Origin: Craspedostauros australis
Lineage: Eukaryota; Bacillariophyta; Bacillariophyceae; Mastogloiales; Achnanthaceae
DNA: 64,000 nt
Assembly (NCBI GenBank): GCA_026770025.1
Contig: JAMXDE010000024.1
Location: 62,001-126,000 of the forward strand
Direction of reading: 5' to 3'
The position numbers were made by a program, and so were the translations under genes. Position 1 is the stretch's first letter; each line of letters opens with the position of its first letter. Below the pieces are notes generated by a model. It was not told where the DNA came from. It made no database searches and saw only the letters and a list, made by a program, of their open reading frames with translations. This document shows, piece after piece, positions 42,486 to 54,118 of this stretch.

Positions 42486-43983
42486 ATGACGAACGCTGCC
42501 ACAGTGTTGTCCAAGGCCGCGAAGGTGGCGACGGCCCCACCAACGGCCGCACCCGCATCGGGGTCGACCATGAACCACGCCGCCATCGTCTCCTGGATCG
42601 CGCTGGCGCTCATGGTCCCGGCCCTCATCCTGGCGGAGAAGCACGTCAATCGTACCTCCCGCGGTCGCGTTGTCAAGTACCACGGCATCTACTGGGGAGT
42701 TGCGTTGGCCATCATCATCCTCTTCCCGCACTCCATCACCCACGAGCTCTTCTCACCGCTCACGGTCACCATCATCGGCAGCGTCTTCCCCATCTACGAA
42801 TCCATCCGGGCCATCTGCACGCCGCAGGGGGATGACGACAAGTCATGGGTGCAGTACTGGATCGCCCAGGGCATCATCACCTACTCCACCGAGTGGGTGG
42901 ACGATGTGGCGGAGAGATCGGAGGGCGTCCGCACCTACTTCTACATGTTCGAGTTCTTCTTCCTCGTATGGCTCATGCTCCCATGGACCGACGGAGCCTG
43001 CCTCCTCTACGATTACATCACCAAACCCCTCTGTCAGGGATGGGTTGATGACGCTGCGCGCAAGATGAACAAAGTCCTGTCCAGCATCGTCAACGCCATG
43101 ATCTCGGCGGCGCATCTGTGGATCCTGTGGGCCCTCTTCCTATTCTTCCCGCCGGAGCTCAAGCGCTTCGTCACGGTCAGCGTCGGTGTCGTCTATCCCC
43201 TCTTCGCCTCCATCGTCGCCGTCTCCACGGAAGATACCTACGACGATGACACTTTCTGGTCAGTTGCATACAACTACATACGAGCACATATGGGCACACT
43301 CACTTGTCGCGCTCGGGATCCACCATTTTGCGTCACCGTTGCTGTCACTGGATCCGTTGGGATTGCTTTCTTTCGTTTGTCCTTCCAATGTCGTCAATGC
43401 CATCAATACCATTGTTCCACGCTGCCCGACCGATCAACACCCTCACACAAGTCTTCTCCGTTTCTCGCACGTACACCCACACATGCATATTCACATGCAC
43501 AACCAATGCAACAACAGGCTCACGTACTGGAGCTGCTACGGATGCCTCTACCTCATCATGTGCTTCCTTGAGACATGGTTGGGACGCATCCCAGGATTCT
43601 ACAGCATCGTCATCTTCGGCTCCGTCTACCTCATGGTCCCCGTCTTCCGCGGCGCCGAGAAGGTCTTCCGCAACATCCTCGTGCCCCTCACTGGCATGCA
43701 GGAGATGCTCCTCCTCCGCGACGCCCTCATCATCAAGAAGGAGGTCATGGCGCAGGTGCCCAAGGGCAGGCGCCGCCAGGTCCGCAAGATCATCGCGGAG
43801 TCATTCTCGGGGCAGAAGAACAAGCAGCACATCCCAGGCATGGACGACGATGACATCGAGAGTGACGACGAGCAGGACCCCCTCATCCAGTACGGCATGT
43901 ACGGTGCCACGGGGACCAACAGCAACGCCACCACTCTCAAGGGTGGCAAGAAGCAGGACAGCGAGCGGCCGGGCATCGTCTAG
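42486..43983 (+). CDS. Tandem-domain TB2/DP1/HVA22 (REEP-like) membrane protein
   Basis: Two exons, 42486-43258 and 43518-43983, give 413 residues. The donor is tctg|gtcagt and the acceptor aacag|gctc, with a Trp codon split across the junction. The REEP/Yop1/HVA22 family shapes endoplasmic reticulum tubules with hairpin membrane segments. Two family domains occur in a row. The first has FPIYESIRAI, a DDDKSWVQYW block and LPWTDGACLLYDYI; the second has YPLFASIVAVSTEDTYDDDTFW spliced to LTYWSCYG and PGFYSIVIFG. Four or more further hydrophobic segments lie between and before them (for example VSWIALALMVPALILA and HGIYWGVALAIIILFP). The tail is acidic and charged. The start at 42486 is the choice made here; ATGs at 42429 and 42570 are possible. 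Single-domain family members are shorter, about 130-250 residues. Confidence 0.85.
43259..43517 (+). other. Intron of the REEP-like gene (259 bp)
   Basis: It starts gtcagt and ends caacag. Removing it joins the two halves of the second TB2/DP1/HVA22 domain in frame and avoids reading through a tail with no family resemblance. Confidence 0.87.
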
Positions 43984-44781
43984 AGAGAGAGAGAGAAAGA
44001 CATGGCCATCTCCTATGCAAGTGCTCCGCCATGCGTGACTACCATTCTGCGTATTTGTATTATTCTATTATATATTATAGTAATACATTTCTTTCTGTCT
44101 TGATAATCGTAAGGCTACACTTGGACGTGGAGTAAAGTGAAGTGAAGCATAGCGGAGCAGAGTATTCCGGATCCATCTCTGCGAGTGCACGACCACCATC
44201 CAATGCCCATCGGCAGTCTACGGTATCCACGCAAAAAATATGGACTCCAAGATCCACGACCCTCGCGCGTTGGCTTCCCACGCTCTCCGTCAAAACTTAG
44301 GTTCGCCGAGCACGGATGACAACGCCGAACCGTTAACTAGCAGTTAGCAGGATGACAAACTGATCGCCACTTTTCTCATTGTCCACAAATCGTCCATCCT
44401 GGATTCATCACTCCTTCTCTCGTCACCGTGACGACAACCTCAACAACGTCAACGTTGCCAATCGCAATCACCATCGCAACCAGAGATGAACAGAGTAGTG
44501 CAGAGTGCTGCATCGTTGTAGTCTACACTACTCTACAAGGGCACTGAATGCATCAGAGGCGCAATCCCTTTCATCGAACCATCCTCACACGAGTTGGGAG
44601 CTACATCGCTTCGCATCTTCGGAGCACAACAGGAAGAAGAAAGAGAGCGGGCGACGGGGAATGAACTGAGGGGACGATGAGGGAAGGGGAATTTGACAAA
44701 GAGCAGAGCAAGGCACAACAGAGAAAGCGAACGCTTGAGATGAGAGCACCAAGTCATCCAGCCATCAACATCATCAGCGCG
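43984..44781. other. Intergenic, about 0.8 kb
   Basis: An AT-rich stretch with attctattatatattatag at about 44063-44081 follows the REEP-like stop codon and could be a transcript end. The part near the next gene contains a pair of short inverted stretches (gtagt ... actac, about 44517-44532). No other feature is seen. Confidence 0.5.
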
Positions 44782-47538
44782 ATGTCCAGCAGGCCCCGAT
44801 GCTCGTACACGACCATGGCCGCTGTCGCTGCAATCATTGTGCTTGCGTCAATCGCCGATGCGCAACTGCAGCTGGTGGCGGAGGATCACGAGGCCGCAGG
44901 TTCTGAGAACACATACATTGACGGAGGCGGCGACGGTTACGACGACGGTACCGGCAGTGACGGCTTCGACGAAAGCCAAGCCAACAACCGCATCGTGGGT
45001 GGCGGGGACGCAGATATCCGATACCCATTCTTTGTGGATTGGGGCGGCTGCGGTGGATCCTTGATTTGGAAGGATATGGTGTTGACGGCGGCTCATGTAA
45101 GTGGAGCACTCGACTCTACCGGATCTTGCCATTTCCTGCAATTCAATACCACCCACGCTCCTCAAACGTGGTGTTTCAGAAGTTGAAATGATGGAAATAT
45201 GTGGGCAGCGAAGACACTCCAGTGGAGAGTAGCCTTGGCTGCAACATCCACCATGCCCCCGCTGTCCTTGCTTCCTCCTTCTCGCATGCACATCTACGTG
45301 TTGTTGTGTACTGATTAAGGAATCAACCTACAGCTTTGCGTCTGCTCACATACGCGTGCGTACATGCGTACATACGAATACTCGCACCTTCCAATCATAT
45401 CAACAAAACAACCGACAATGACACGGATATGGGCACGGACACGGACACGACCACGGACAACATGCTGCTCCACCTCCCAACAACATTACCAACACCGCCG
45501 CCATTGTGTTTTGGTTTTACAGTGCAATGTCATCAGCACGAACGTCGTTTCCGTCGGGCCACAGTTCAAAACAGACCTGTTGGCAGAAACCAGAATCATC
45601 GAGGAGCGTATACTCCATCCCAACTACACCGCGTCGACATTTGCCAACGACTACATGGTGCTGAAGCTGTCTCCGTCCGTACGACCTGATCCACTCGTCC
45701 CGCCCTACATCCAGCTTTTCCAGGAACCGACTGGTCCACCGGGTGGCACCGTCGTGCGCGTGATTGGATTCGGGCAGACCAAGCAACGGGTTCAGGTGGA
45801 TCGTGATGGATCATTCGGAGCGGACGGCAACTCCACTTTGGATATAGCGTTGCCGGGCTTTGGGAATGAAGACATCACCGGTGCGAACAGCGATAGCGAA
45901 CCTAACGGCGATGGTGACAGCAACAACGACTACATCAACGAAGATTCCTTCACGCCGCGATTTTTCGCATTGCAGCAGGTGGACGTGGAGGTGTTCGACG
46001 ATGCGAAATGCAACTCGCCGCTGATGTACAACGGCTTCGTGCAGGACGACATCATGATCTGCGCCGGTGTTGACGGTGGCGGCAAAGACGCATGTTTCGG
46101 TGACTCCGGGGGGCCGTTGTTCTTCGAGCAGAATGAAGAATACCAGCAGATTGGTGTTGTCTCGTTCGGTGTTGGCTGTGCGCGGCCGAATCGCCCCGGT
46201 GTGTACTCTCGTGTTGGCGGTGCCATCGATTGGATCAACCAGCAGACCTGCGGCTTTTCAGCGGATCCGCCAACCTCGTGTTCTGGGGATTCGGAAGAAC
46301 CAAGTGACGATCCAACGACGCAACCCACCAGCCTTCCAACAGCAACACCCACAAGCATCCCCACGACTACTCCAACAAGAATCCCAACCAATCTGCCAAG
46401 CACGCAGACCTCCGCGCCGACAGATTTGCCCACGGCCAGTCCAACAGACTCGCCGACGGATTTGCCGACGGATTTGCCAACTGCGTTGGCTTCTGTTCTT
46501 CCCAGTGATGTGCCTTCGTTGCCGCCAACCGGAATCCCCACAGATCTGCCGACTGCAGACCCCACAAGCATCCCAAGCGTGTTTCCTTCTGTCTTGCCGA
46601 CGAGCCAACCGACAGAGCTACGAACACCTCCACCGACGCACACAACGGAGCCGACACCAACCGAATCACCCACAGAAGAAGTGGCTGACCCAAGCGTTGC
46701 TCCAACAGGTACACTGACACCGCAACAAACTGTTGGAACCGATAGTGAACTGGTCGCCTCAACAACGTTCGAGCCAACCCTGATACCCTCCGCACTTCCA
46801 AGCGACATGCCAAGTCTCATCCCAACCGGCCTGCCGAGCCACTTGCAACATGTTCTACCAAGTTCTATTCCTAGTAATGGCCCGACTCCAATGCCTCAAT
46901 CGAGCCCCTACGAATCTCAAGAAGAGACGCTGAAACCAACCAACACATTCGTCATTCCAGATGTGGTCGACTACCTGACCAGCGAGGACAGCGATGGAGG
47001 ACGAAGCTCTCCGAGTGCAACAGAACCCGACGACCACGGTGACAACGACAACCAACGCCAAGACACCGAACCTGCGGATCCAACGACACCATCAGCAGAA
47101 CTGCCCAGCACGCATCCAACCGCCGCATTCAGCACCTTCAGCGAATTGCCGAGTGCTTCATCTCTGCTGATTCCAACGTCGGACGTTTCCAACGGACCAA
47201 GCGAATGCTTCGTCACTTCATTGGTGGAATCTTGCTCGGAGGCAATCGCGAGCTTGGAGACGAAGGTCGAATGTGATTGCTATTCCATTTGTGGCAATGG
47301 GAAGAACAGATGCTGCAATTTTGGGGAACCCTGCGGTATCGCATGCGGAACCAGCGTTCTGGTTGCTGGTTGCACGAACAAATCAACCCAAGAATCATCC
47401 AGGCCCACACCAACGACGACGACAACGACAATGACATCCGACACTAGCATGTCGAACTCGCTTCACCCGACCAGCACGTACGTTGTGTCAGCGTATCCAA
47501 GCACTATGGCAGGTGACAACGAAGACAGCGAACCATAG
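44782..47538 (+). CDS. Secreted trypsin-family (S1) serine protease with Pro-Thr-rich tail
   Basis: Two exons, 44782-45096 and 45523-47538, about 776 residues. The start at 44782 gives a signal peptide ([21 protein letters not shown]); upstream in-frame ATGs at 44677 and 44740 are possible. The mature enzyme begins at NRIVGG, the usual trypsin activation site. The triad is complete: His in LTAAH at the exon junction (Cys follows from exon 2), Asp in NDYMVLKL and Ser in GDSGGPL. After the protease domain comes a tail of about 300 residues rich in Pro-Thr repeats (PTxxPT), then a Cys-rich C-terminal segment ([15 protein letters not shown]). Such tails are common in secreted and cell-wall proteins of diatoms. 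Substrate is unknown. Confidence 0.9.
45097..45522 (+). other. Intron of the trypsin-like gene (426 bp)
   Basis: Donor gtaagt directly after the catalytic His codon, acceptor ggttttacag. It is phase 0, and its removal yields the family motif TAAHC. Confidence 0.93.
46303..46660 (+). repeat. Pro-Thr repeat coding region
   Basis: Units of nine to twelve bases encode xPT/xPS triplets and quartets such as LPT, IPT and SPT. The region forms the linker after the protease domain. Confidence 0.8.
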
Positions 47539-47955
47539 AACCGTAGAACTCCCACGCTGCTCCGGAGTACTTTTACGATGTCTTATACCATAAAGAGTAC
47601 TTCGGATTGCCCTCTCAAGTACAGAAAGGATCAGCGGTCACAATCAAGGCAATTGGTGTGATACCAATGTCGGGCGGTCGATTGATGATGAAACAAAACA
47701 GAATTGACTTGGACTATCTGCATATGCCGTGCAAGTATGCCACCGCATTGCCTACCATAGATCGTACCATAGTCGTACAACGACTCGACGCGCACAGTCC
47801 ATTAACACAGCGCGATTGATGCGAAAAAGGGGTAACAGCAACGAATAAACTCTCCCACGATTCTCTTCGACTCTATCTTTACGCATTGCGCATTCCACAA
47901 TGCGGAGTTGCATCGACCCGATAAACCACCGTGCGGGTGTGCAGTGTACCTCGTC
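47539..47955. other. Intergenic, 417 bp, between convergent genes
   Basis: A 70-codon plus frame (47607-47819) has no recognisable content. I see no repeat or RNA gene. It should hold the 3' ends of both neighbours. Confidence 0.5.
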
Positions 47956-49662
47956 TCATGACGCCTTGTTGCGCTTGCAATCCTGCGACATCCAATGATC
48001 TCGAAGGTCGTGGACCAGTTTGTCCACAGATGCGGTGAACGAAGCAACGTCAATGTACTGCTCAACAGGTGCAGACACGAATTTACCGTAGATGTCGAAA
48101 AGCTGCGTGTGCATAACGGTGGGGAGGTTGTACGCGAGGATCTGAGAGATGGCACCTGACATCTTAGCCTGCGGCAGGAAGTACCCTGGATTTTTCGATG
48201 GATCCACCAACGGCAGAAGGACATCGCACTGCGAGATCGACCGTTGAAAGTCCCAGAACTTTGGCTCATTGACGATTCGGACGAACTTTCGGACGCCGTG
48301 TCGCACGTACGCCTTGGGCGCTTGCTCATCTCGCTGGTGGATCTTGACGATCAGATTCTCAGGTTGCAGCTGTCGCAGTGCTTGAGCGAGCATCCCATGC
48401 TGCTTGCTCCCACCGACGGTGCAGACGGTAACGAGTGGGGGCGTCATGCGCGCCCTACGGTTTTCAGATTGCTTCCTTTCATCGTGAGCAGCTGAGAGAG
48501 AAGTGGCGCTCACGACACTGCTGTTCGTGTTGTTGCTGCTGTTGCTGTTGTGGCTGATGCTGCTGCCTGCGATGCATCGACTCCAAGTGCCGAATTGCGG
48601 AAGATCGATGGGAAGGAAGTAGCGATCATGCATCGGGTTCAGTCCCACCACCCTCTCTTGCATTCTCTTGGAACCGCACAACGATGCTCTCTCGCCATCA
48701 GCAGCAGCAGCAGCGGTGGCGACAGGAACGGCATTGCACCGAGTGTGACCTATGGAGAACCGCGTTGCATCATCGCCCAGATACGCAGCGATCGCATTGA
48801 TGCTGATCCCGATGGTCGCGTGATACTTCGTCCTGGTGAACGCATACCGAGACAACGGAAGCGCGGTGCCAAATTGCGCAAGAACTCCATCCGTGCGGTT
48901 GCGAACGGTGTCGCGAAGCATCCTGTTGTAGTATCTCCGCCATCCCTCCATCTCGCCAAACAAGCCTCCTTGATCGACATGGACAACATCAAACACCACC
49001 GGTTGCAGCGTCATCGCTCCCGAGATGGGATCAATGGAAGAAGTTGCGCAGCCGAGCGTTTCCCATGGCAACGGGAACCTCATGACCGTGCTCTCGATGA
49101 GCTCGTAGTGAAAATCAACTCCGTTCTCCAGCACGATCCTGCACACCTTGTCTGTCTCGTCGTTCGTTCCATCATCGTGAGGCATTGTCTTGTGGGAGAT
49201 GTACGAGGAGGGGTGTGTACGGGGTGTGCCGACCGGGGCAGCGGCATCCTTGGTTGGATTTGTGTCGGAAGAAGCAGCTCGCGATACTTGTCGAAGTGTT
49301 GGCCCCAACTTGTCTTGCTGCTGACCTTGTGACGGGCCTCGTTGCTGACCATGCTGGCGGCGCTTTACCTGGTGCTGAACTTGCGTTGAGATCGCAACTG
49401 ATCCTCCCTTGGAGGGCACCATCTGCGGATGCGAAAGTTGAATGAAGCGCCCCAGTTGAGCATTCTGCTGCAGCTGGCGAGGCATCCACTTGTCCTGTTG
49501 AACCTCCAGAGCCATCAACCACAACGCCATCCATGCCATCATCGTCGTGGCTGCCACGGTGTTCCGCCATCGTCGCCACCAGCTCGTCCTTCGTCGATCA
49601 TGCCGCATCTTTCGCTCGTTTCGTCGCACTCTCTCGGTCTCTTCGAATGCAATGCGATGCAT
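47956..49662 (-). CDS. Type II membrane protein, glycosyltransferase-like
   Basis: A single-exon frame of 568 residues from the ATG at 49660-49662. The layout is that of a Golgi type II enzyme: a basic cytoplasmic end (RRNERKMRHDRRR), one hydrophobic segment at about 35-52 (AATTMMAWMALWLMAL), a Gln-rich stem to about residue 165, then a globular part. The C-terminal half has features of the nucleotide-sugar-binding side of a GT-B glycosyltransferase: VTVCTVGGSKQHGML, ISQCDVLLPLVDPSKNPGYF and KMSGAISQILAYNLPTVMH. I cannot assign a CAZy family, donor sugar or acceptor. It is convergent with the protease gene and divergent from the kinase gene. Confidence 0.65.
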   Translation of the reverse strand: MHRIAFEETERVRRNERKMRHDRRRTSWWRRWRNTVAATTMMAWMALWLMALEVQQDKWMPRQLQQNAQLGRFIQLSHPQMVPSKGGSVAISTQVQHQVKRRQHGQQRGPSQGQQQDKLGPTLRQVSRAASSDTNPTKDAAAPVGTPRTHPSSYISHKTMPHDDGTNDETDKVCRIVLENGVDFHYELIESTVMRFPLPWETLGCATSSIDPISGAMTLQPVVFDVVHVDQGGLFGEMEGWRRYYNRMLRDTVRNRTDGVLAQFGTALPLSRYAFTRTKYHATIGISINAIAAYLGDDATRFSIGHTRCNAVPVATAAAAADGERASLCGSKRMQERVVGLNPMHDRYFLPIDLPQFGTWSRCIAGSSISHNSNSSNNTNSSVVSATSLSAAHDERKQSENRRARMTPPLVTVCTVGGSKQHGMLAQALRQLQPENLIVKIHQRDEQAPKAYVRHGVRKFVRIVNEPKFWDFQRSISQCDVLLPLVDPSKNPGYFLPQAKMSGAISQILAYNLPTVMHTQLFDIYGKFVSAPVEQYIDVASFTASVDKLVHDLRDHWMSQDCKRNKAS

Positions 49663-50663
49663 ACCGGCGCGATGCTATCATGCGATTGCGGTCAGCAACT
49701 CCAAAACAATCGTCATCTTCATCGCTCGCAAGGCAAGTGCACCTCCCAACAGCATCATCATTTTGCCGAACACGATCGTGGTTACCTCAATCGAATTTGT
49801 GTGTCGAGGTTGTTTCGCTTTTCTTGGATTCAAATGATGATGTTAACGTCAAAATAACGTTATATTGAGACGACTGCTTCGTCCGTTGAACGATTCACTC
49901 GACCAACAATCACGATCGCGCCATTTTTGACGTGTTCAGATTCGATTGGAAGATGAATGGATCCCAGTCCCGTATTGCCACGTCGACTCGTTGTTGAGGA
50001 ACATGATGTGCGCTATTCCCGCGAACAACCGGCAAAAGGAGAAGGATTGGGTTGGTCACAACCTTCCGACCCATTCCGCCAAACGCCTTCTCACATCTTT
50101 CACATTCCTTGGCTGTTGCTTTTGCTCTGACATGGAAGGGCTGAGTGCTCCCCGGGCCTTGTGACTGTGCTGTTGCATCCTTTCATTCCAGCATGCAGGG
50201 AAACAGGACGAAAGAAGTATTGTACCACAGATCGCGGTTGTACAGGCGTGGTAGGCTGCATAGCATGCTTTCTATTGGCATTATACCTTGTATTGTGCCA
50301 CATGTGCGACTGACACGCCAATGCAAGCCATTGCCTGGCAGATCCAAGTGTGATTGCTCATTACATCATGCTCTGCAACATCTATCAGCTTCCAACGCCT
50401 TCCAACACCCTCCAGCACCTCCCAAGTCCGCATGCAGCACGAGTTGGGAGACTCGTGTGAGGCTGAAGAGAAGAGGAACTGTGGGCAACATCGTGAAATA
50501 GATCGTTGATCCCATACTCTATCACTCCATCTTTGCATCGCATGGCATCACATCACATGACGTACCACACACACCGCCATAATTCTGCACAACACCAGTA
50601 TCAACACCAATATCAACATCAGTATCAACACCAATACCAACACCAGAGCAGCAGCAGGACCAA
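49663..50663. other. Intergenic, 1.0 kb, between divergent genes
   Basis: It should hold the promoters and 5' untranslated regions of the glycosyltransferase-like and ABC1-kinase genes. Apart from the 12-bp tandem repeat at 50590-50649, no distinct element is seen. Confidence 0.5.
50590..50649 (+). repeat. 12-bp tandem repeat in the 5' flank of the ABC1-kinase gene
   Basis: Five units of the form CAACACCAATAT lie end to end and stop 14 bases before the start codon. They are probably in the 5' untranslated region. Confidence 0.85.
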
Positions 50664-53265
50664 ATGATCCACCAGAGCGTTGTGCGAAAGGCAATCAGCA
50701 CAATGGTCCAACCAACAGCCTCCGTGTTCGAAGATAGGATCCAGGCTGCTGCGAACAAGCTGCTCGGACAGGACCTTGTCGCACCATCTTTGGCTTCCTC
50801 CATGGCTTCCTCCGTCTTGTCGTCTTCGTTTCCATCGTCTGCGGCGGCATCGGCGGGAACAGCACTGCGAGCGGCCGCATCAGCGCTCACATCCCACTTC
50901 ATGGGCCTGCCCGGACCGGCCCGACTCCTCCTCCAGACGATCGTCCTGACCACCGCGTTCATGATGTCGGCGTGCTACCTCCTCTACACATTCCACCACG
51001 GATTCCGAAGGACGGTCCAGTTCTGGTCGTCGGCATCGCCCATCATCGCCAACTACTTCATGCTCAAGTGGAAGCACAAGCTGAGAAAGACGCCAGACGA
51101 GGAATGGAAGCGGAAGGTGCTGCCGCAGTTCCATCGGAAGACCGCGCCGGAATTTGTGGCCATCATCATGCGGATGGGTGGCATCTACGTCAAGATCGGG
51201 CAGTTCCTGGGAACTCTGGGAGCCGTCTTCATGGATGATGCCTACGTGCAGGCACTTTCGCCCTTGCAGGACGGCATCCCGCCACGGCCCATGTCAGAGA
51301 TCCGAGCGATCGTCGAGAAGACGCTGGGCCGGCCGATGGAGGAGGTCTTTGAGTCGTTCGATCCAAAGCCCGTTGGCGCCGCGTCCATAGCCCAGGCGCA
51401 TCGTGCCAGACTCAAGCATGGCGTCACCATTCCCGGAATCACCAGCGGCAACGATGGTGCCAACGGCGACGATGTCCACATGAAAGATGTCATAGTCAAG
51501 GTGCAGTATCCAGAAGTCGCACGCAACTATGAGGCCGATTTCGACAACCTCGACCTCGTCATCCGTCTGCTTCAACCGGAACGCAGGGAGGGCATGCGGG
51601 TCCTGCGCCAGCGTCATCTGCAGGAACTTGATTTCCGGAATGAGGCCAGCCACTTGCGAGAATGCGCGAGCAACTTGCAGCACCACCGATTGGAACCGCA
51701 GAGGGTCCGCATCCCCAGGGTCGTCGATGAACTTGTCACGAAGGAGGTCCTCGTCATGGAGTACCTGCAAGGGACGTCCCTCAAGGTCGCCATGGATCAA
51801 GAGTTGGATGAGGTGGCGTCGGCGCTTGGCATGAACAATGGCCGGGAGCTGCGAAAGAAGATGATGGAAAACATGAAGCAACACTTCATGGATGGCGGTG
51901 GAGAAGGCGCTGTCATGTCCGACAGCGTCAACGGCAACGATAGCACCGCCAGCAGTGCGGCACAAGACAACAACCGCGCTCCAGTCACAGCGATGACGGC
52001 ATCAACATCGTTGCCGGTCTCGCCAGCGAAAGCAACGCCGCGGTTGATCGGTGGCGGCTCCGTCGATGGCAACAAGTCCGGACCATTCTCCTCGCTGAAC
52101 TCACGCACATCGAACGGGTCGCCAAACGCCATGCTTGAGCTCGCCACGTTGGCGGCGCCGCTTGTGCGCACGTACGCATCGACGCTTCGGAACATCAAGA
52201 CCGCTCGCATCAGAGCGCAGAATGGGCTGTCACTTCTGGGCCAGATCGCAACGCTTGGTCAATGGAAGCCGACATTCGTCCAGCTGCCATCGTCTGGTGA
52301 CCTGCGCCGATCAATGAACATCGATCTCAGTAAGGTCATCAAGACTCTCGTCATGGTGCACGGCGTCCAAGTCATTCTGGACGGCGTCTACAATGCGGAT
52401 CCTCGTAAGTTCCGTCCCGACTCCTTCTCTATTCTATTAAATGTCGTTGTCTTTGCCGATGCCCTCGTATGTGTGCGTGGTGGTTCTTTATCCCCAGCAT
52501 CCTTGTGCGCGCGCTTCATCTTCACCTTTATTCCCACCATCACACTCATGCATGGTACTCACGTATGTACTACATTCACACCCGCATTGTATTTGCCCAT
52601 GATGCCTGGCTTCCATCCAATTGTCTCCGAATACACACTAATGTGCATCCAACTGCGTGGAACCACACACATGTATCCGTGTACACCCACCTATTATATA
52701 ACATTTGCGATTGCTCACTTGTGAAATCTTCGTAGACCCTGGCAATGTCATCATCATGGAGGATGGTCGTCTCGGACTCATCGATTATGGTATGGTGGGG
52801 CGACTCGACTTGGAGGAGCGGGAACTGATCGCTTCGACGATGGTGGCATTCCAGAAGGGTGACGACCAACGAATCGTCGACAATTATCGCAGTTCAGGCT
52901 ACCTCGCCGGTTGGTTGAAAGGTGGTGATCATGGGGATGCCATGTACAAGCGCTTCGCTACATTCCACATGGACAGGGTGGACCTGTCACCCGTGAAATT
53001 GGAGAATGGGGATGTGCTGCCGATCCTCGAGGTGCTCAGCAAATCGAATGAGCAGTACGCACCCGATTGGATCGAGCAGATGCGAAGGGTGGGCGGTCTA
53101 ATGATGGGCACGGCCTCCCAGGCAGGACGCCCGATTTCGTTATCCAAGGAATGGAAGCCAATGGCCAAACGGTTCTTGGCCTCATCCAGCATCGACGAGA
53201 AGCAGCGTGCTGCTCGTGCCCAGCACAAGAGGGATGGAAACAAACCCAAGGGTCCGATCGTGTGA
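50664..53265 (+). CDS. ABC1/UbiB/ADCK-family atypical protein kinase
   Basis: Two exons, 50664-52404 and 52736-53265, about 756 residues. The family acts in mitochondria and plastids, where characterised members support coenzyme Q or prenyl-quinone metabolism. The hallmarks are present in order: the KxGQ motif (YVKIGQFLGT, about 174), the Ala-rich loop (GAASIAQAH, about 238), the lysine in VIVKVQYP (about 278), ELDFRNEA (about 322), hinge MEYLQGTSL (about 365), NADPHPGN across the splice junction and IDYG as the DFG equivalent. A membrane segment at about 92-112 precedes the domain. Between the hinge helix and the catalytic loop sits an insert of about 150 residues, partly low-complexity, not usual for the family. 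The targeting signal is unclear. Confidence 0.92.
52405..52735 (+). other. Intron of the ABC1-kinase gene (331 bp)
   Basis: Donor gtaagt and acceptor cttcgtag. Removal restores the family motif ADPHPGN by joining a codon split after its first base. Confidence 0.94.
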
Positions 53266-53449
53266 TCGCAGTGACTGTGGCGGCCATCATTGCGATCGCA
53301 CAGGCCGCAGAATCAACATGCCACCACTCACTCATTCACTCACTAATCCATCCAGCTGAACGCACTACTCCTCGTCGTACGGAGGGGTGGATTACCATGA
53401 TTGCACGGAGTCAAACAACGCACGGAGTAGAGCAGAGTAGAGTTGAGTG

Positions 53450-53483
<34 letters not shown>

Positions 53484-54118
53484 GGAGAGAAGATGTCATG
53501 TCACAACTGCGCTGCGCCAACAGAGTGAGAAAGAAAGGGATCATGTGCCTTGCGCGGAAATTGCGCAACGAGCCTCTCTGGAGAGTAACAGCCTTCTAGC
53601 TCGCCTTGAGTTGCAGCCTTCCTTGCCCCGATCTCCGGATCTCCCCATTGAATTCTCACTTGCCGGAAGCTTTCTCCAGCCCGCGACCCAGGAGGCTGCG
53701 CACAAAACCCACGCCATCGTTACGGGTCAGCTGATCAGCAATACCCATCGTCTGCGTTCCGCTCTCCAGTGCGGTGCTTCTCATTCCATCGATTTGCTCG
53801 TACTATTGCATTACATGCATAATGTTCTGTATGAATTATCGGTGTGCTATGGTGTGGTCGTACGGGTATCCGTAAGCGTCCATCGTGGAAGGCATCGGGC
53901 GACAACGACGACAACAACAACTATTATACAACGTTCAGTAAATATGTGGACACAAGAATCATTTCATATCCCACATAAAATTCCCGAGTTGAAACAATAC
54001 ACAAGCCTTGTACATTAGCATACATGCGTTGGCGTTGGCCTGATTGGCGTCGACTGGAGAGACGTGCGAACGCCAAGAAGGTTGCTGCCTTCGCCATCAT
54101 TGGGGATGCCACCACAGC
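53266..54118. other. Intergenic, 0.85 kb, between convergent genes
   Basis: It contains agtagagcagagtagag at 53427-53443, immediately followed by a CT microsatellite (53449-53482). No gene is supported; a 191-codon plus frame (53443-54018) begins inside the microsatellite and has no recognisable content. Confidence 0.5.
53449..53482. repeat. CT dinucleotide microsatellite
   Basis: Thirty-odd bases of alternating CT with one interruption (ctttct). Confidence 0.9.

Noticed and set aside
53443-54018. 191-codon plus frame
   Set aside because: It starts inside a CT microsatellite and contains no recognisable protein feature.
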